Of a DNA stretch of 64,000 nt, positions 55,332-62,720 are shown in pieces; position 1 is the stretch's first letter; each line of letters starts with the position of its first letter. Made by a program: the position numbers and the translations under genes. This DNA is from Pseudobacillus wudalianchiensis (GTDB lineage: Bacteria > Bacillota > Bacilli > Bacillales > Domibacillaceae). The notes below the pieces were generated by a model. It was given only the letters and a program-made list of their open reading frames with translations. It made no database searches and was not told where the DNA came from. The stretch spans positions 124,001-188,000 of the forward strand of contig NZ_MAYT01000012.1 in the NCBI RefSeq assembly GCF_001685015.1. Reading direction: 5' to 3'.

Positions 55332-56168
55332 ATGTTTCGTGGATTTTACACAGCCGCTTCAGGAATGATTGCCCAGCAGCGGCGTACTGAAATGCTTTCT
55401 AATAATATGTCTAATGCTAATACGCCGGGCTATAAAGAGGACCGCTCTTCCTTGCGTGCCTTTCCGGAAATGCTTTTGCAGCGGATCGATAAAGCCTCTG
55501 TGCCTGTTCAAAATAAGGGACACATTCCGCTTGGGCGGCGTGTAGGCGCGCTAAACACAGGGGTCTATATGCAGGAAACGAAGCCTGATTTCTCTCAAGG
55601 AGATATGAGGGAAACAGGACTGAAGACGGATGTAGCGCTTTTAGATGTCAATATACCTGTGAATGAAGATACTGGACAAAGAGGAACCGTTTTATTTAAA
55701 ATACAAGGTCAAGACGGCGTTCAGCGTTATACACGCAATGGGAATTTCACCTTAGATAACGCCGGCTTTCTAACAACAGCAAGCGGTCATTACGTTCTCG
55801 ACTCGGCTGGAAACCGAATTCAATTAAATTCAGATAACATCGCCATTACTGAAAATGGTCAGATTACAGAAGATGGAAGACCTGCTGGCCAGATTGGTTT
55901 AGCGTTTGCTGAAAACCCTAATCTGCTGATAAAAGAAGGAAATGGTCTGCTTCGTTTGGAAAATGGAACGCTTCCTGATGTTGCCGGCCGCAATGACGTG
56001 CAATTTCAGATGAAGCAGGGGTTTTTAGAGGGCTCTAATATAGACGCCTCTCGAACGATGACAGATATGATGTCGGCCTATCGTTCATTCGAAGCGAACC
56101 AAAAAGTGTTAACTGCTTATGACCGCAGTATGGAAAAAGCCGCTAATGAAATCGGCCGCGTGAATTAA
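55332..56168 (+). CDS. flhO: Flagellar hook-basal body protein FlhO
   Basis: A 278-residue rod or hook protein of the flagellar rod/hook family (FlgE/FlgF/FlgG type). It starts MFRGFYTAASGMIAQQRRTEMLSNNMSNANTPGYK in pattern (N-terminal helix D0) and ends with SRTMTDMMSAYRSFEANQKVLTAYD, the C-terminal helix. GAGGTGG precedes the ATG. flhP follows after 22 bp. Exported by the flagellar type III system. Confidence 0.93.
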   Translation: MFRGFYTAASGMIAQQRRTEMLSNNMSNANTPGYKEDRSSLRAFPEMLLQRIDKASVPVQNKGHIPLGRRVGALNTGVYMQETKPDFSQGDMRETGLKTDVALLDVNIPVNEDTGQRGTVLFKIQGQDGVQRYTRNGNFTLDNAGFLTTASGHYVLDSAGNRIQLNSDNIAITENGQITEDGRPAGQIGLAFAENPNLLIKEGNGLLRLENGTLPDVAGRNDVQFQMKQGFLEGSNIDASRTMTDMMSAYRSFEANQKVLTAYDRSMEKAANEIGRVN

Positions 56169-56190
56169 TCTTCCCGGGAGAGGATACTGA

Positions 56191-57000
56191 ATGAATCAAC
56201 TATTGATCACATCTGCTAATACGTTAGGCCAGCTGCAGCAGAAGCTGGATATACTAAGCCATAACATTGCGAATCTCGATACAAATGGATACAAGCGCCG
56301 GGAAGCCTCTTTCACTGATCTAATCAACCAGAATGCAAAAAACATGCTGCGCACAGATAAAGAGACTGGCCGCTTAACGCCGAATGGCATTCGTATTGGA
56401 AACGGTGCGAAGATTAGCCAATCGCAATTAGTGGGCGTGCAAGGAAATATAGCACAGACTGGCCGAAAACTAGACTTCGCTTTCACGAAAGAAAATCAAT
56501 TTTTCAAAGTGCTTGTCCAGGAAAATGGACAAGGCAAAGTTCACTATACACGTGATGGAGCCTTTGCTGTCACTCCGGTTAATGCCAATGAGGTGATGCT
56601 CGTAACAGAAGAGGGCCACCCAGTGCTTGGAGAAAATAATCAACCGATTACCTTCAATCCAAACAGCGGTGATATTGTGCTTGAAAATGGTGGAAGGCTG
56701 CGTGCTGGCGGACAGACGTTGAATATTGGAGTAGTCGAAATCAACCGGCCGCAGTTTTTAACTCAAACAGGGTCGAACTTATTGACAATGCCTGATAATC
56801 CGGCTGTCCCGGAAAATGAAATTTTACAGGACGCTAACCGCGGGGACATTGCTATGCAGCAAAATGCACTTGAGAAATCCAATGTTGATTTTGCAAAAGA
56901 AATGGCTGACTTAACGAATGTACAGCGTGCTTACCAGTTCCAGTCTCGCTCAATCTCTCTGGCTGACCAAATGATGGGGCTTATTAACGGCGTACGCTAG
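56191..57000 (+). CDS. flhP: Flagellar hook-basal body protein FlhP
   Basis: A 269-residue paralogue of flhO with HNIANLDTNGYKRREASF at the N-terminus and EMADLTNVQRAYQFQSRS at the C-terminus, the paired rod-protein helices. GGGAGAGG lies before the ATG. The flhO-flhP pair is thought to form the distal rod in B. subtilis. The EpuA-like gene follows after 15 bp. Confidence 0.93.
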   Translation: MNQLLITSANTLGQLQQKLDILSHNIANLDTNGYKRREASFTDLINQNAKNMLRTDKETGRLTPNGIRIGNGAKISQSQLVGVQGNIAQTGRKLDFAFTKENQFFKVLVQENGQGKVHYTRDGAFAVTPVNANEVMLVTEEGHPVLGENNQPITFNPNSGDIVLENGGRLRAGGQTLNIGVVEINRPQFLTQTGSNLLTMPDNPAVPENEILQDANRGDIAMQQNALEKSNVDFAKEMADLTNVQRAYQFQSRSISLADQMMGLINGVR

Positions 57001-57015
57001 AGGGGACGAAACAAT

Positions 57016-57222
57016 GTGACGGAAAATTTGCAGAGAAAGAAGAAACGTACGAGGCTAACCCCCCTTGGCCGGTTTATTGTTAACTTGCTTTTACTCGTAC
57101 TCTTTGCCATAGTGGGAGCCATGGTTGGCTACAGTATTATTGGGAGTGGAAATCCGCTTGAGGTTTTCCTGCCTGAAATATGGATACACTTAGTGGAAGT
57201 GCTAGCTAATAGTTTATTATAG
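57016..57222 (+). CDS. EpuA-like small membrane protein
   Basis: A 68-residue protein with a basic N-terminus (RKKKRTRLTPLGR) and a single membrane helix (FIVNLLLLVLFAIVGAMVGYSI). It is often annotated DNA-directed RNA polymerase subunit beta because of the EpuA family name, but nothing here suggests a polymerase role. GAGGGGACG precedes the GTG start. It sits between flhP and fabZ. Confidence 0.75.
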   Translation: MTENLQRKKKRTRLTPLGRFIVNLLLLVLFAIVGAMVGYSIIGSGNPLEVFLPEIWIHLVEVLANSLL

Positions 57223-57237
57223 CGATGGAGGAGAAAA

Positions 57238-57660
57238 ATGTTAGATATCCAGCAAATTAAAGAAATTATCCCACACCGTTATCCTTTTCTGCTTGTTGAT
57301 CGAATCTTAGAAGTGGAAGAAGGGAAAAGAGCGGTGGGCATCAAAAATGTAACGGCGAATGAGGAGTTTTTTAATGGACATTTTCCAGAGTATCCTGTTA
57401 TGCCGGGTGTTTTAATTGTAGAAGCGCTTGCTCAAGTGGGAGCTGTTGCGATGCTGAAGAAAGAAGAGAATCGCGGCAAGCTGGCTTTCTTCGGAGGCAT
57501 TGACAGCTGCCGTTTTAAACGCCAAGTAGTACCTGGCGACCAGCTTCGCCTTGAAGTGGAAATGACACGTTTACGCGGGCCGGTTGGAAAAGGCAAAGCG
57601 ATTGCCACTGTAAACGGCGAACTCGCTTGTGAAGCTGAAATTACATTTGCTTTAAAATAA
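57238..57660 (+). CDS. fabZ: 3-hydroxyacyl-[ACP] dehydratase FabZ
   Basis: A 140-residue hot-dog-fold dehydratase of type II fatty-acid synthesis, forming trans-2-enoyl-ACP. The catalytic His is in [17 protein letters not shown] with its Glu following. [14 protein letters not shown] at the N-terminus is standard. TGGAGGAG precedes the ATG. In B. subtilis this gene is ywpB. Confidence 0.96.
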   Translation: MLDIQQIKEIIPHRYPFLLVDRILEVEEGKRAVGIKNVTANEEFFNGHFPEYPVMPGVLIVEALAQVGAVAMLKKEENRGKLAFFGGIDSCRFKRQVVPGDQLRLEVEMTRLRGPVGKGKAIATVNGELACEAEITFALK

Positions 57661-57670
57661 TAGAAGATAA

Positions 57671-57698
57671 AACAGAGGGGTTTCTCTCTGTTTTTTTT
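57671..57698 (+). terminator. Terminator after fabZ
   Basis: AACAGAG pairs with CTCTGTT, followed by a T-run. Confidence 0.88.
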
Positions 57699-57910
57699 GT
57701 GATAAAATAAATAGAGGGATTAAATATTTTAAGCCGATCAGCATATAGGAATTTAGTAAAATAAATCCTTTTCCCTAAAAAATATCAAGAATCTGCTACT
57801 TTTGTTTGTTTGAAAAAACTTTGTCAATTCCTGTATAAGTATGTTAAAGTAATAGATGTTACTATTTTTACAAAGTTTTATTAGGATTCTCTAGGAGGTA
57901 CTTATTGTAA

Positions 57911-58309
57911 ATGTTAAGCAGCTTATCTCAAGGTATCAAAATAAGTATCACTCGTTCGATTAAAACAGCATTTGAACAATATATGGCTAAAATCTCATGG
58001 GAAGAAAAGGCTTATCGCTTTGAAGACTTTATGGATGAGTGGAGAACTTACATTCATACAAGTTCCTCCTGGTATAGCAAGGTGGATAATGAAGTGAAGG
58101 CAAGCCCTGAATTTCATGAAGAGCTGGCTGCAAAGATTAATGAAGTCATTGAAAAAATCTTTTCAGAAGAACCGACAGCAGACCAGTTAAAAGAACTAGA
58201 CGCTTTGCAAAAAGAAATGGGCACTGATTTTGACTTTTCTTGCAGGGCAGAGGCAAAGTATTATATCGATCTTTTGCATGATCAGTTAAAAAAAAAGAAG
58301 AGCAGATGA
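57911..58309 (+). CDS. Hypothetical protein, 132 residues
   Basis: I do not recognise this protein. It is predicted helical and acidic, with no membrane segment or metal motif; WEEKAYRFEDFMDEWRTYIH and a Lys-rich C-terminus (LKKKKSR) are visible. AGGAGG lies 12 bp before the ATG, a longer spacing than usual. Its TGA overlaps the ATG of the next small gene, so the two are translated together. A -35-like TTGTCA lies at about 57821, but its -10 is poor. Confidence 0.7.
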   Translation: MLSSLSQGIKISITRSIKTAFEQYMAKISWEEKAYRFEDFMDEWRTYIHTSSSWYSKVDNEVKASPEFHEELAAKINEVIEKIFSEEPTADQLKELDALQKEMGTDFDFSCRAEAKYYIDLLHDQLKKKKSR

Positions 58310-58482
58310 TGCCTGCAAATGAATTTGAGTTATCTCTTGCGGCACTTCTTTATTACCATGTATACGAAGAAGAATTACCGGTCCGTGACTATCGAAAACA
58401 GGACATTCAATATATAATTCAAAAACTCCATAATAAAATGGATACCGGGTTGGATGAACTTCAATCCAGTGTTGTTCATTAA
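58306..58482 (+). CDS. Small coupled protein, 58 residues, unknown
   Basis: It starts at ATG ATG overlapping the stop of the previous gene (ATGATG across TGA) and ends at TAA, directly before a terminator. The product (MMPANEFELSLAALLYYH...) is helix-prone with two clusters of acidic residues. No family recognised. Stop overlap and terminator position argue that it is a real second gene of a two-gene transcript. Confidence 0.6.
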   Translation: MMPANEFELSLAALLYYHVYEEELPVRDYRKQDIQYIIQKLHNKMDTGLDELQSSVVH

Positions 58483-58511
58483 AGGCAGCTATATAGAGGT
58501 TGCCTTTTTTT
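58481..58511 (+). terminator. Terminator after the small gene pair
   Basis: AAAGGCA pairs with TGCCTTT, followed by more T residues. Confidence 0.85.
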
Positions 58512-58543
58512 GCATAGTTTTTTAAATGACCAAGCCAAACGAT

Positions 58544-58579
58544 AAAGCCATCCCGCCTTAAGAGGCGGGATGGCTTTTA
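58544..58579. terminator. Terminator shared with ywpF
   Basis: A 14-bp perfect stem, AAAGCCATCCCGCC with its complement, and a TTAAGA loop. A-rich and T-rich flanks make it act on both strands; it lies right after the ywpF stop. Confidence 0.9.
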
Positions 58580-59020
58580 TGTTTCTTTAGCAGATGGAGC
58601 ATTTTTTCTTTGTTTGAGGTGAGTATTAAACGTATTTAGAAGATTTTCGCCACTAAGTCCTTTTCCAACAAGATCGGACAAGACTTGCTTAGCGTATTCA
58701 TTGCGCATCTGCCGGAGTCTTCCTTCGAGAAGAACACTAATGCCGTCCTCGAGGGTGTTTAACTCTCTCACTCGTGCAGAAAAAAGGGCGGGATCATTGT
58801 TTGGATGAGTAATTAATACTTGAACCTTCAGTTCATCCTCCTGTTTTTCGAGTTCTTGAAACAACTCTTCATACTTCGGATGAACGAACAGTTCAATTAA
58901 CCAAGAGCGTTTGTCATCTTCTCTATTAATAATCAGCCCGTCCAGTAACTCGATTTCCTGAGGTTCGTCTTGCTCGGCTAAATAAAAGCCAGCAATTTTA
59001 AAGGTTTTCATGCAGCTCAT
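58577..59020 (-). CDS. ywpF: YwpF family protein
   Basis: A protein of about 147 residues in the Bacillus YwpF family, unknown function. It begins MSCMKTFKIAGFYL and contains LLDGLIINREDDKRSWLIELF. The ATG at 59020 has AAGGA 7 bp away; an ATG three codons later (59011) is an alternative. The longer frame to 59146 is not supported. It is divergent from ssbB, as in B. subtilis. Confidence 0.82.
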   Translation of the reverse strand: MSCMKTFKIAGFYLAEQDEPQEIELLDGLIINREDDKRSWLIELFVHPKYEELFQELEKQEDELKVQVLITHPNNDPALFSARVRELNTLEDGISVLLEGRLRQMRNEYAKQVLSDLVGKGLSGENLLNTFNTHLKQRKNAPSAKET

Positions 59021-59250
59021 GTCCCCTTCCTTTTTAATTCCTTCTACTGAAAAGTATAGCATGTTCCTATGAAGAACCCTACAAACTTGAATGCGGCGAT
59101 TTTTCACGTTCTCTACAGGAATTTGTCTTTTTTCGTAGAGAACCATTAGATTTTTAGATAATGCAGCGATATAGCTCGAAAATGTGACTTTTACTTTTAG
59201 TCTGCTTTTGGACTACGATAAGAGCATACCTGCAGAAAGGAGGGACATGA

Positions 59251-59613
59251 TTGATTAACCAAGTGACGCTCGTCGGCAGATTAACGAAAGATCCCGTCGT
59301 GAAATACACCGCAGATGGCCGGCCATTCTTAAATATGACGGTTGCTGTCAATCGGCCATATCGCAATCAGGAAGGAGTGGCAGAAACCGATTTTATCTTC
59401 TGCACCGTTTGGAATAAGTCGGCAGAGAATACAGCGAAGTATTGTCAAAAAGGATCACTCATCGGTGTACTCGGTACGATTCAAACGAGGAACTATGAGA
59501 ACACAGACGGGAAAAAAGTATACGTAACGGAAGTGAGCGTTCATACGGTGCGCTTTATGGATAAGAAACGCTCAACTGCTTCTGAGCTATTGCCGATCTT
59601 AACAATTCCGTAA
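59251..59613 (+). CDS. ssbB: Single-stranded DNA-binding protein SsbB type
   Basis: A 120-residue OB-fold protein binding single-stranded DNA, in B. subtilis linked to natural competence. It starts MINQVTLVGRLTKDPVVKYTADG in pattern. There is no acidic C-terminal tip (it ends ILTIP) of the kind replicative SSB uses to recruit partners, so this is the short SsbB class. The TTG at 59251 has GAAAGGAGGG upstream; the ATG at 59247 reads into an early stop. Confidence 0.9.
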   Translation: MINQVTLVGRLTKDPVVKYTADGRPFLNMTVAVNRPYRNQEGVAETDFIFCTVWNKSAENTAKYCQKGSLIGVLGTIQTRNYENTDGKKVYVTEVSVHTVRFMDKKRSTASELLPILTIP

Positions 59614-59644
59614 AGGGAAGAGAAGAAAGAAGAGGGAAAAGAAA

Positions 59645-59794
59645 ATGATGTCAAACGAACGACTTGAAAAAAGGTTAGAAGAAGTAACTTACTGCCTCGG
59701 CAAAACTCTCGCCAGACTCCGCGTTGTTGAAGAACAGCTAAAATCCATGGAACAGCGATCTCTTCAGACCGCTCCACAACCGGCTACTCGATAA
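59645..59794 (+). CDS. Small coiled-coil protein, 49 residues
   Basis: The frame MMSNERLEKRLEEVTYCL... has a heptad-like pattern of Leu and Val over about 30 residues, then a short QTAPQPATR tail. It follows ssbB by 31 bp, with GAAGAGGGAAAAG upstream. Codon use looks similar to neighbours. Too short for a family call, and only moderately certain to be coding. Confidence 0.5.
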   Translation: MMSNERLEKRLEEVTYCLGKTLARLRVVEEQLKSMEQRSLQTAPQPATR

Positions 59795-59890
59795 TTCATC
59801 TTTACTTATAAAATGACACCTCAACCGTCCTATCTTATTTAGCCATACAGGCTCTGCGATTTATGGATCTCCGAAATAATTCCTCACTAA

Positions 59891-59922
59891 AAGAGCCGGC
59901 TCCTCCTCTGAACCGGCTCTTT
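59891..59922. terminator. Terminator after ywqA / small ORF
   Basis: AAGAGCCGG pairs with CCGGCTCTT. On the minus strand CTCTTTTAG follows, so it likely serves ywqA. Confidence 0.8.
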
Positions 59923-59930
59923 CGTGTGGG

Positions 59931-62720
59931 TTATTTTAAAATAAGAAGCTCTTCCAGCTCGTTGTCGTCCATTTCTGTAATCCACTGGTCACTGCTAATG
60001 ATCTCGTCATTGAGTGCTTGTTTTTTCTCAAGCATCGCATCAATTTTTTCCTCAATCGTGCCTGTCGTAATCATTTTATGGACATGAACGAAACGGTTTT
60101 GACCGATACGGTAGGCCCGGTCCGTAGCTTGGTTTTCAACCGCGGGGTTCCACCAACGGTCAAAATGGATGACATGATTGGCGGCAGTTAAGTTTAATCC
60201 TGTGCCTCCTGCTTTTAATGACAATAAAAAGACAGGAAAGCGTCCTTCTTGAAAGTCGGCAACGAAACGATCCCGCTGCTCTTTAGAGGTGCTGCCGCTT
60301 AAGAAAGGAACCGTAATGGCAAATCGTTTCTCTATTTCCTGCTGGATCATTTCCCCCATATTAATGTATTGGGTGAAGATCAAACAGGCTTCTTGGCGTT
60401 CCATAATGTTGTCGATTAGCTCCATTAGTTTGTTCATTTTTTCAGAGCGTTCCACGATATGTGCAGGCTCTTGTTCTTTTAAATAAAGCGCAGGGTGGTT
60501 GCACAGCTGTTTAATTTTATTCAGCATTTGTAAAATTAATCCGCGGCGCTCGAAGGCTTCTAATTTCCTCACTTCCTCCATCGTTTCATTAACGAGCTGC
60601 TCGTATAAGACAGCCTGTTCTGTTGTAAGAGGACAGTATTCTTTCTGCTCGAGCTTTTCAGGAAGATTTAATTCCACTTCAGGGTCACTTTTCGTCCTTC
60701 TTAGTAAAAACGGCCGAATTTTCGCTTGCAGCTGCTCGATTTTCGATTTTAAACCGTCTTTCTCAATCGGTACAATATAATGCTTCTGAAAGTACGCAAG
60801 GCTATTTAAATACCCGTGATTCGTAAAATCAAAAATGGACCATAGCTCAGCGAGGCGATTTTCCATCGGGGTCCCTGTTAATGCAATGTGATGACGGCCT
60901 TTCAGCTTGCGTACAGCCCGTGATTGCTTCGTTTGAGCATTCTTTATATTTTGCGCTTCATCTAGTGCGACTGTATTCCATTCAATGGATGACAATGTGT
61001 CAAAGTCGAGATGGGAAAGATTGTATGTCGTCAAAATAACATCTGTTTCATTAGCCAGCTGCTCAAAGCTGTCTCCTTGTCTTCGATTGTTGCCATAATG
61101 AAGAGCGACCCGCAATCCAGGAGCAAACCGTTCCAACTCTTTTTGCCAGTTTCCAAGAACAGAAGTTGGGCAAATAATCAGGGCAGGGGTGGTTGGCTGT
61201 TCTTGCTTTTTTACATGCAGCAAGTAGGAAATTAGCTGAATCGTTTTACCGAGCCCCATGTCATCGGCGAGGACCGCACCGAATCCGCAAGAGCGTAAAA
61301 ATAGGAGCCAGCTCATGCCAAACTGCTGATATGGCCGTAATTCAGCGTGTAAATCAGCGGGGGCTGGCAGAACCGGAAGGGAGGACACATCCTTCAGCTG
61401 GGCAATCATTTTACGGAATGAACGGTTTAGCTCAATCTGTATGTGAGCAAATAGTCGTGGATCCGTCCAATCATCTGTTTGCTCTTCTAGAGGGACGAGC
61501 TCCTGCTCGAGTAAGTCCTGTAAGCGAAGTCCTTCTCTTTTTGCTTTCTTCATTAATCCTTGAATTTTACGCACCATTTCAGGATCTAATTGAATCCATT
61601 CTCCATTTATTTTTACAAGTCGGCGATTATTGGCCGCTAGGTTCAGGAACTCTTCTTCAGACAAATCCGCCCCGTTCATTGATAAACGCCAGTTAAAATC
61701 AAGAATCGCTTGTAGACCAACGAATGAAGGCCGGCTCGAAGTGGTTGAAGACACTTTGGCAGACAGCGACAAAGACGCATTTCGAATGGATTCCCACCAT
61801 GAAGGCAAGAGAATAGGGACGCCAAGCTGAATTAATTTTTCACTGGCTTCTGTTAAAAAGAGAAAGGCCCGTTCTTCCGATAAATGAGAACGAAGCGACC
61901 CAGCTTCTTCTAGCCAAGGAAAGAGACGCAGCCAGCGCGTCTGCTCTGCTTCCGCTTCAGGAAGGTAGGGATGCCAATTTTTTGAAATTCTTCCGTTTAG
62001 CGGATACACTTTTTCGGTGTTATTACGGCTAATAAGCACAGTCTCAAGTGTCCAATCTTCATGATCTTCCGCTGGTTCTATTAACCGCAGACCAGCAGTA
62101 AAAGGAGCAGTACTATCATCTGTCCCAAGCCATTCACGCCAGCGGGCCGCATCAAAATAACGATTTAATTCTTCTGGTGTTAACTTCCCGCTAGTAAGCT
62201 GATTCGCTTTTGCGTAGCTTGCTCCTGCTTCGTTGAAAGCCTGTTCGGCACAACTTTGAAACAGAGAAGTGACCAGCTCGCGATTACTGACTTCCACGAC
62301 GGATTCTTCCCAAAACTCAGGTGCAAACTCTTCCCAAACAGAGTCGGGGACTTGAAAGGATAAGCCATTTTCTTTAAAGTGTGGGACGAAACCGCCATCT
62401 GTAATGGCCTCATAGATAGCTGGCGCAGCCGCAAGGCTAAAGTCTCCGAGTTCATCCCATTCCCAACGGATAAAGCGATTGAATTGTTCACTTTTAAAGA
62501 GCGTTACCCACTGCCAGGCGGATAAAAGAATACCCTCCTTGCCCTTGTAAGAAGTTGTTTCAAGCAAGGAGCCATAAAAGCTCTCCTCATGACTAAGAAA
62601 CAGCTGCTTCACCCATTCAGCCGGAGGAAGAAGGCGTCCGTTTTCTGCTTCTGCCCAGAGAAAGAAATGCTTATCTTCTAGCCATTTTATATAAATCGTG
62701 ATTGTTCTTGTTTTAAGCAT
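59931..62720 (-). CDS. ywqA: SNF2-family DNA/RNA-dependent ATPase YwqA
   Basis: A 929-residue Swi2/Snf2 helicase-like motor. The C-terminal half has motif I LADDMGLGKTIQLISYLL pattern, motif II LDEAQNIKN, motif III LTGTPMENRLAELWS and motif VI QATDRAYRIGQNRFVHVHKMI. The N-terminal ~400 residues are the bacterial SNF2 N domain with no recognised fold. The ATG overlaps the ywqB stop by 8 bp, so the two are coupled. RapA-like polymerase recycling or DNA remodelling is possible; function in bacilli is unknown. Confidence 0.93.
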   Translation of the reverse strand: MLKTRTITIYIKWLEDKHFFLWAEAENGRLLPPAEWVKQLFLSHEESFYGSLLETTSYKGKEGILLSAWQWVTLFKSEQFNRFIRWEWDELGDFSLAAAPAIYEAITDGGFVPHFKENGLSFQVPDSVWEEFAPEFWEESVVEVSNRELVTSLFQSCAEQAFNEAGASYAKANQLTSGKLTPEELNRYFDAARWREWLGTDDSTAPFTAGLRLIEPAEDHEDWTLETVLISRNNTEKVYPLNGRISKNWHPYLPEAEAEQTRWLRLFPWLEEAGSLRSHLSEERAFLFLTEASEKLIQLGVPILLPSWWESIRNASLSLSAKVSSTTSSRPSFVGLQAILDFNWRLSMNGADLSEEEFLNLAANNRRLVKINGEWIQLDPEMVRKIQGLMKKAKREGLRLQDLLEQELVPLEEQTDDWTDPRLFAHIQIELNRSFRKMIAQLKDVSSLPVLPAPADLHAELRPYQQFGMSWLLFLRSCGFGAVLADDMGLGKTIQLISYLLHVKKQEQPTTPALIICPTSVLGNWQKELERFAPGLRVALHYGNNRRQGDSFEQLANETDVILTTYNLSHLDFDTLSSIEWNTVALDEAQNIKNAQTKQSRAVRKLKGRHHIALTGTPMENRLAELWSIFDFTNHGYLNSLAYFQKHYIVPIEKDGLKSKIEQLQAKIRPFLLRRTKSDPEVELNLPEKLEQKEYCPLTTEQAVLYEQLVNETMEEVRKLEAFERRGLILQMLNKIKQLCNHPALYLKEQEPAHIVERSEKMNKLMELIDNIMERQEACLIFTQYINMGEMIQQEIEKRFAITVPFLSGSTSKEQRDRFVADFQEGRFPVFLLSLKAGGTGLNLTAANHVIHFDRWWNPAVENQATDRAYRIGQNRFVHVHKMITTGTIEEKIDAMLEKKQALNDEIISSDQWITEMDDNELEELLILK

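Noticed and set aside
59170-59200. ComK box upstream of ssbB
   Set aside because: AAAA-N6-TTTT is one base off the AAAA-N5-TTTT spacing and no second box at a proper distance was found; AT-rich sequence makes chance matches likely.
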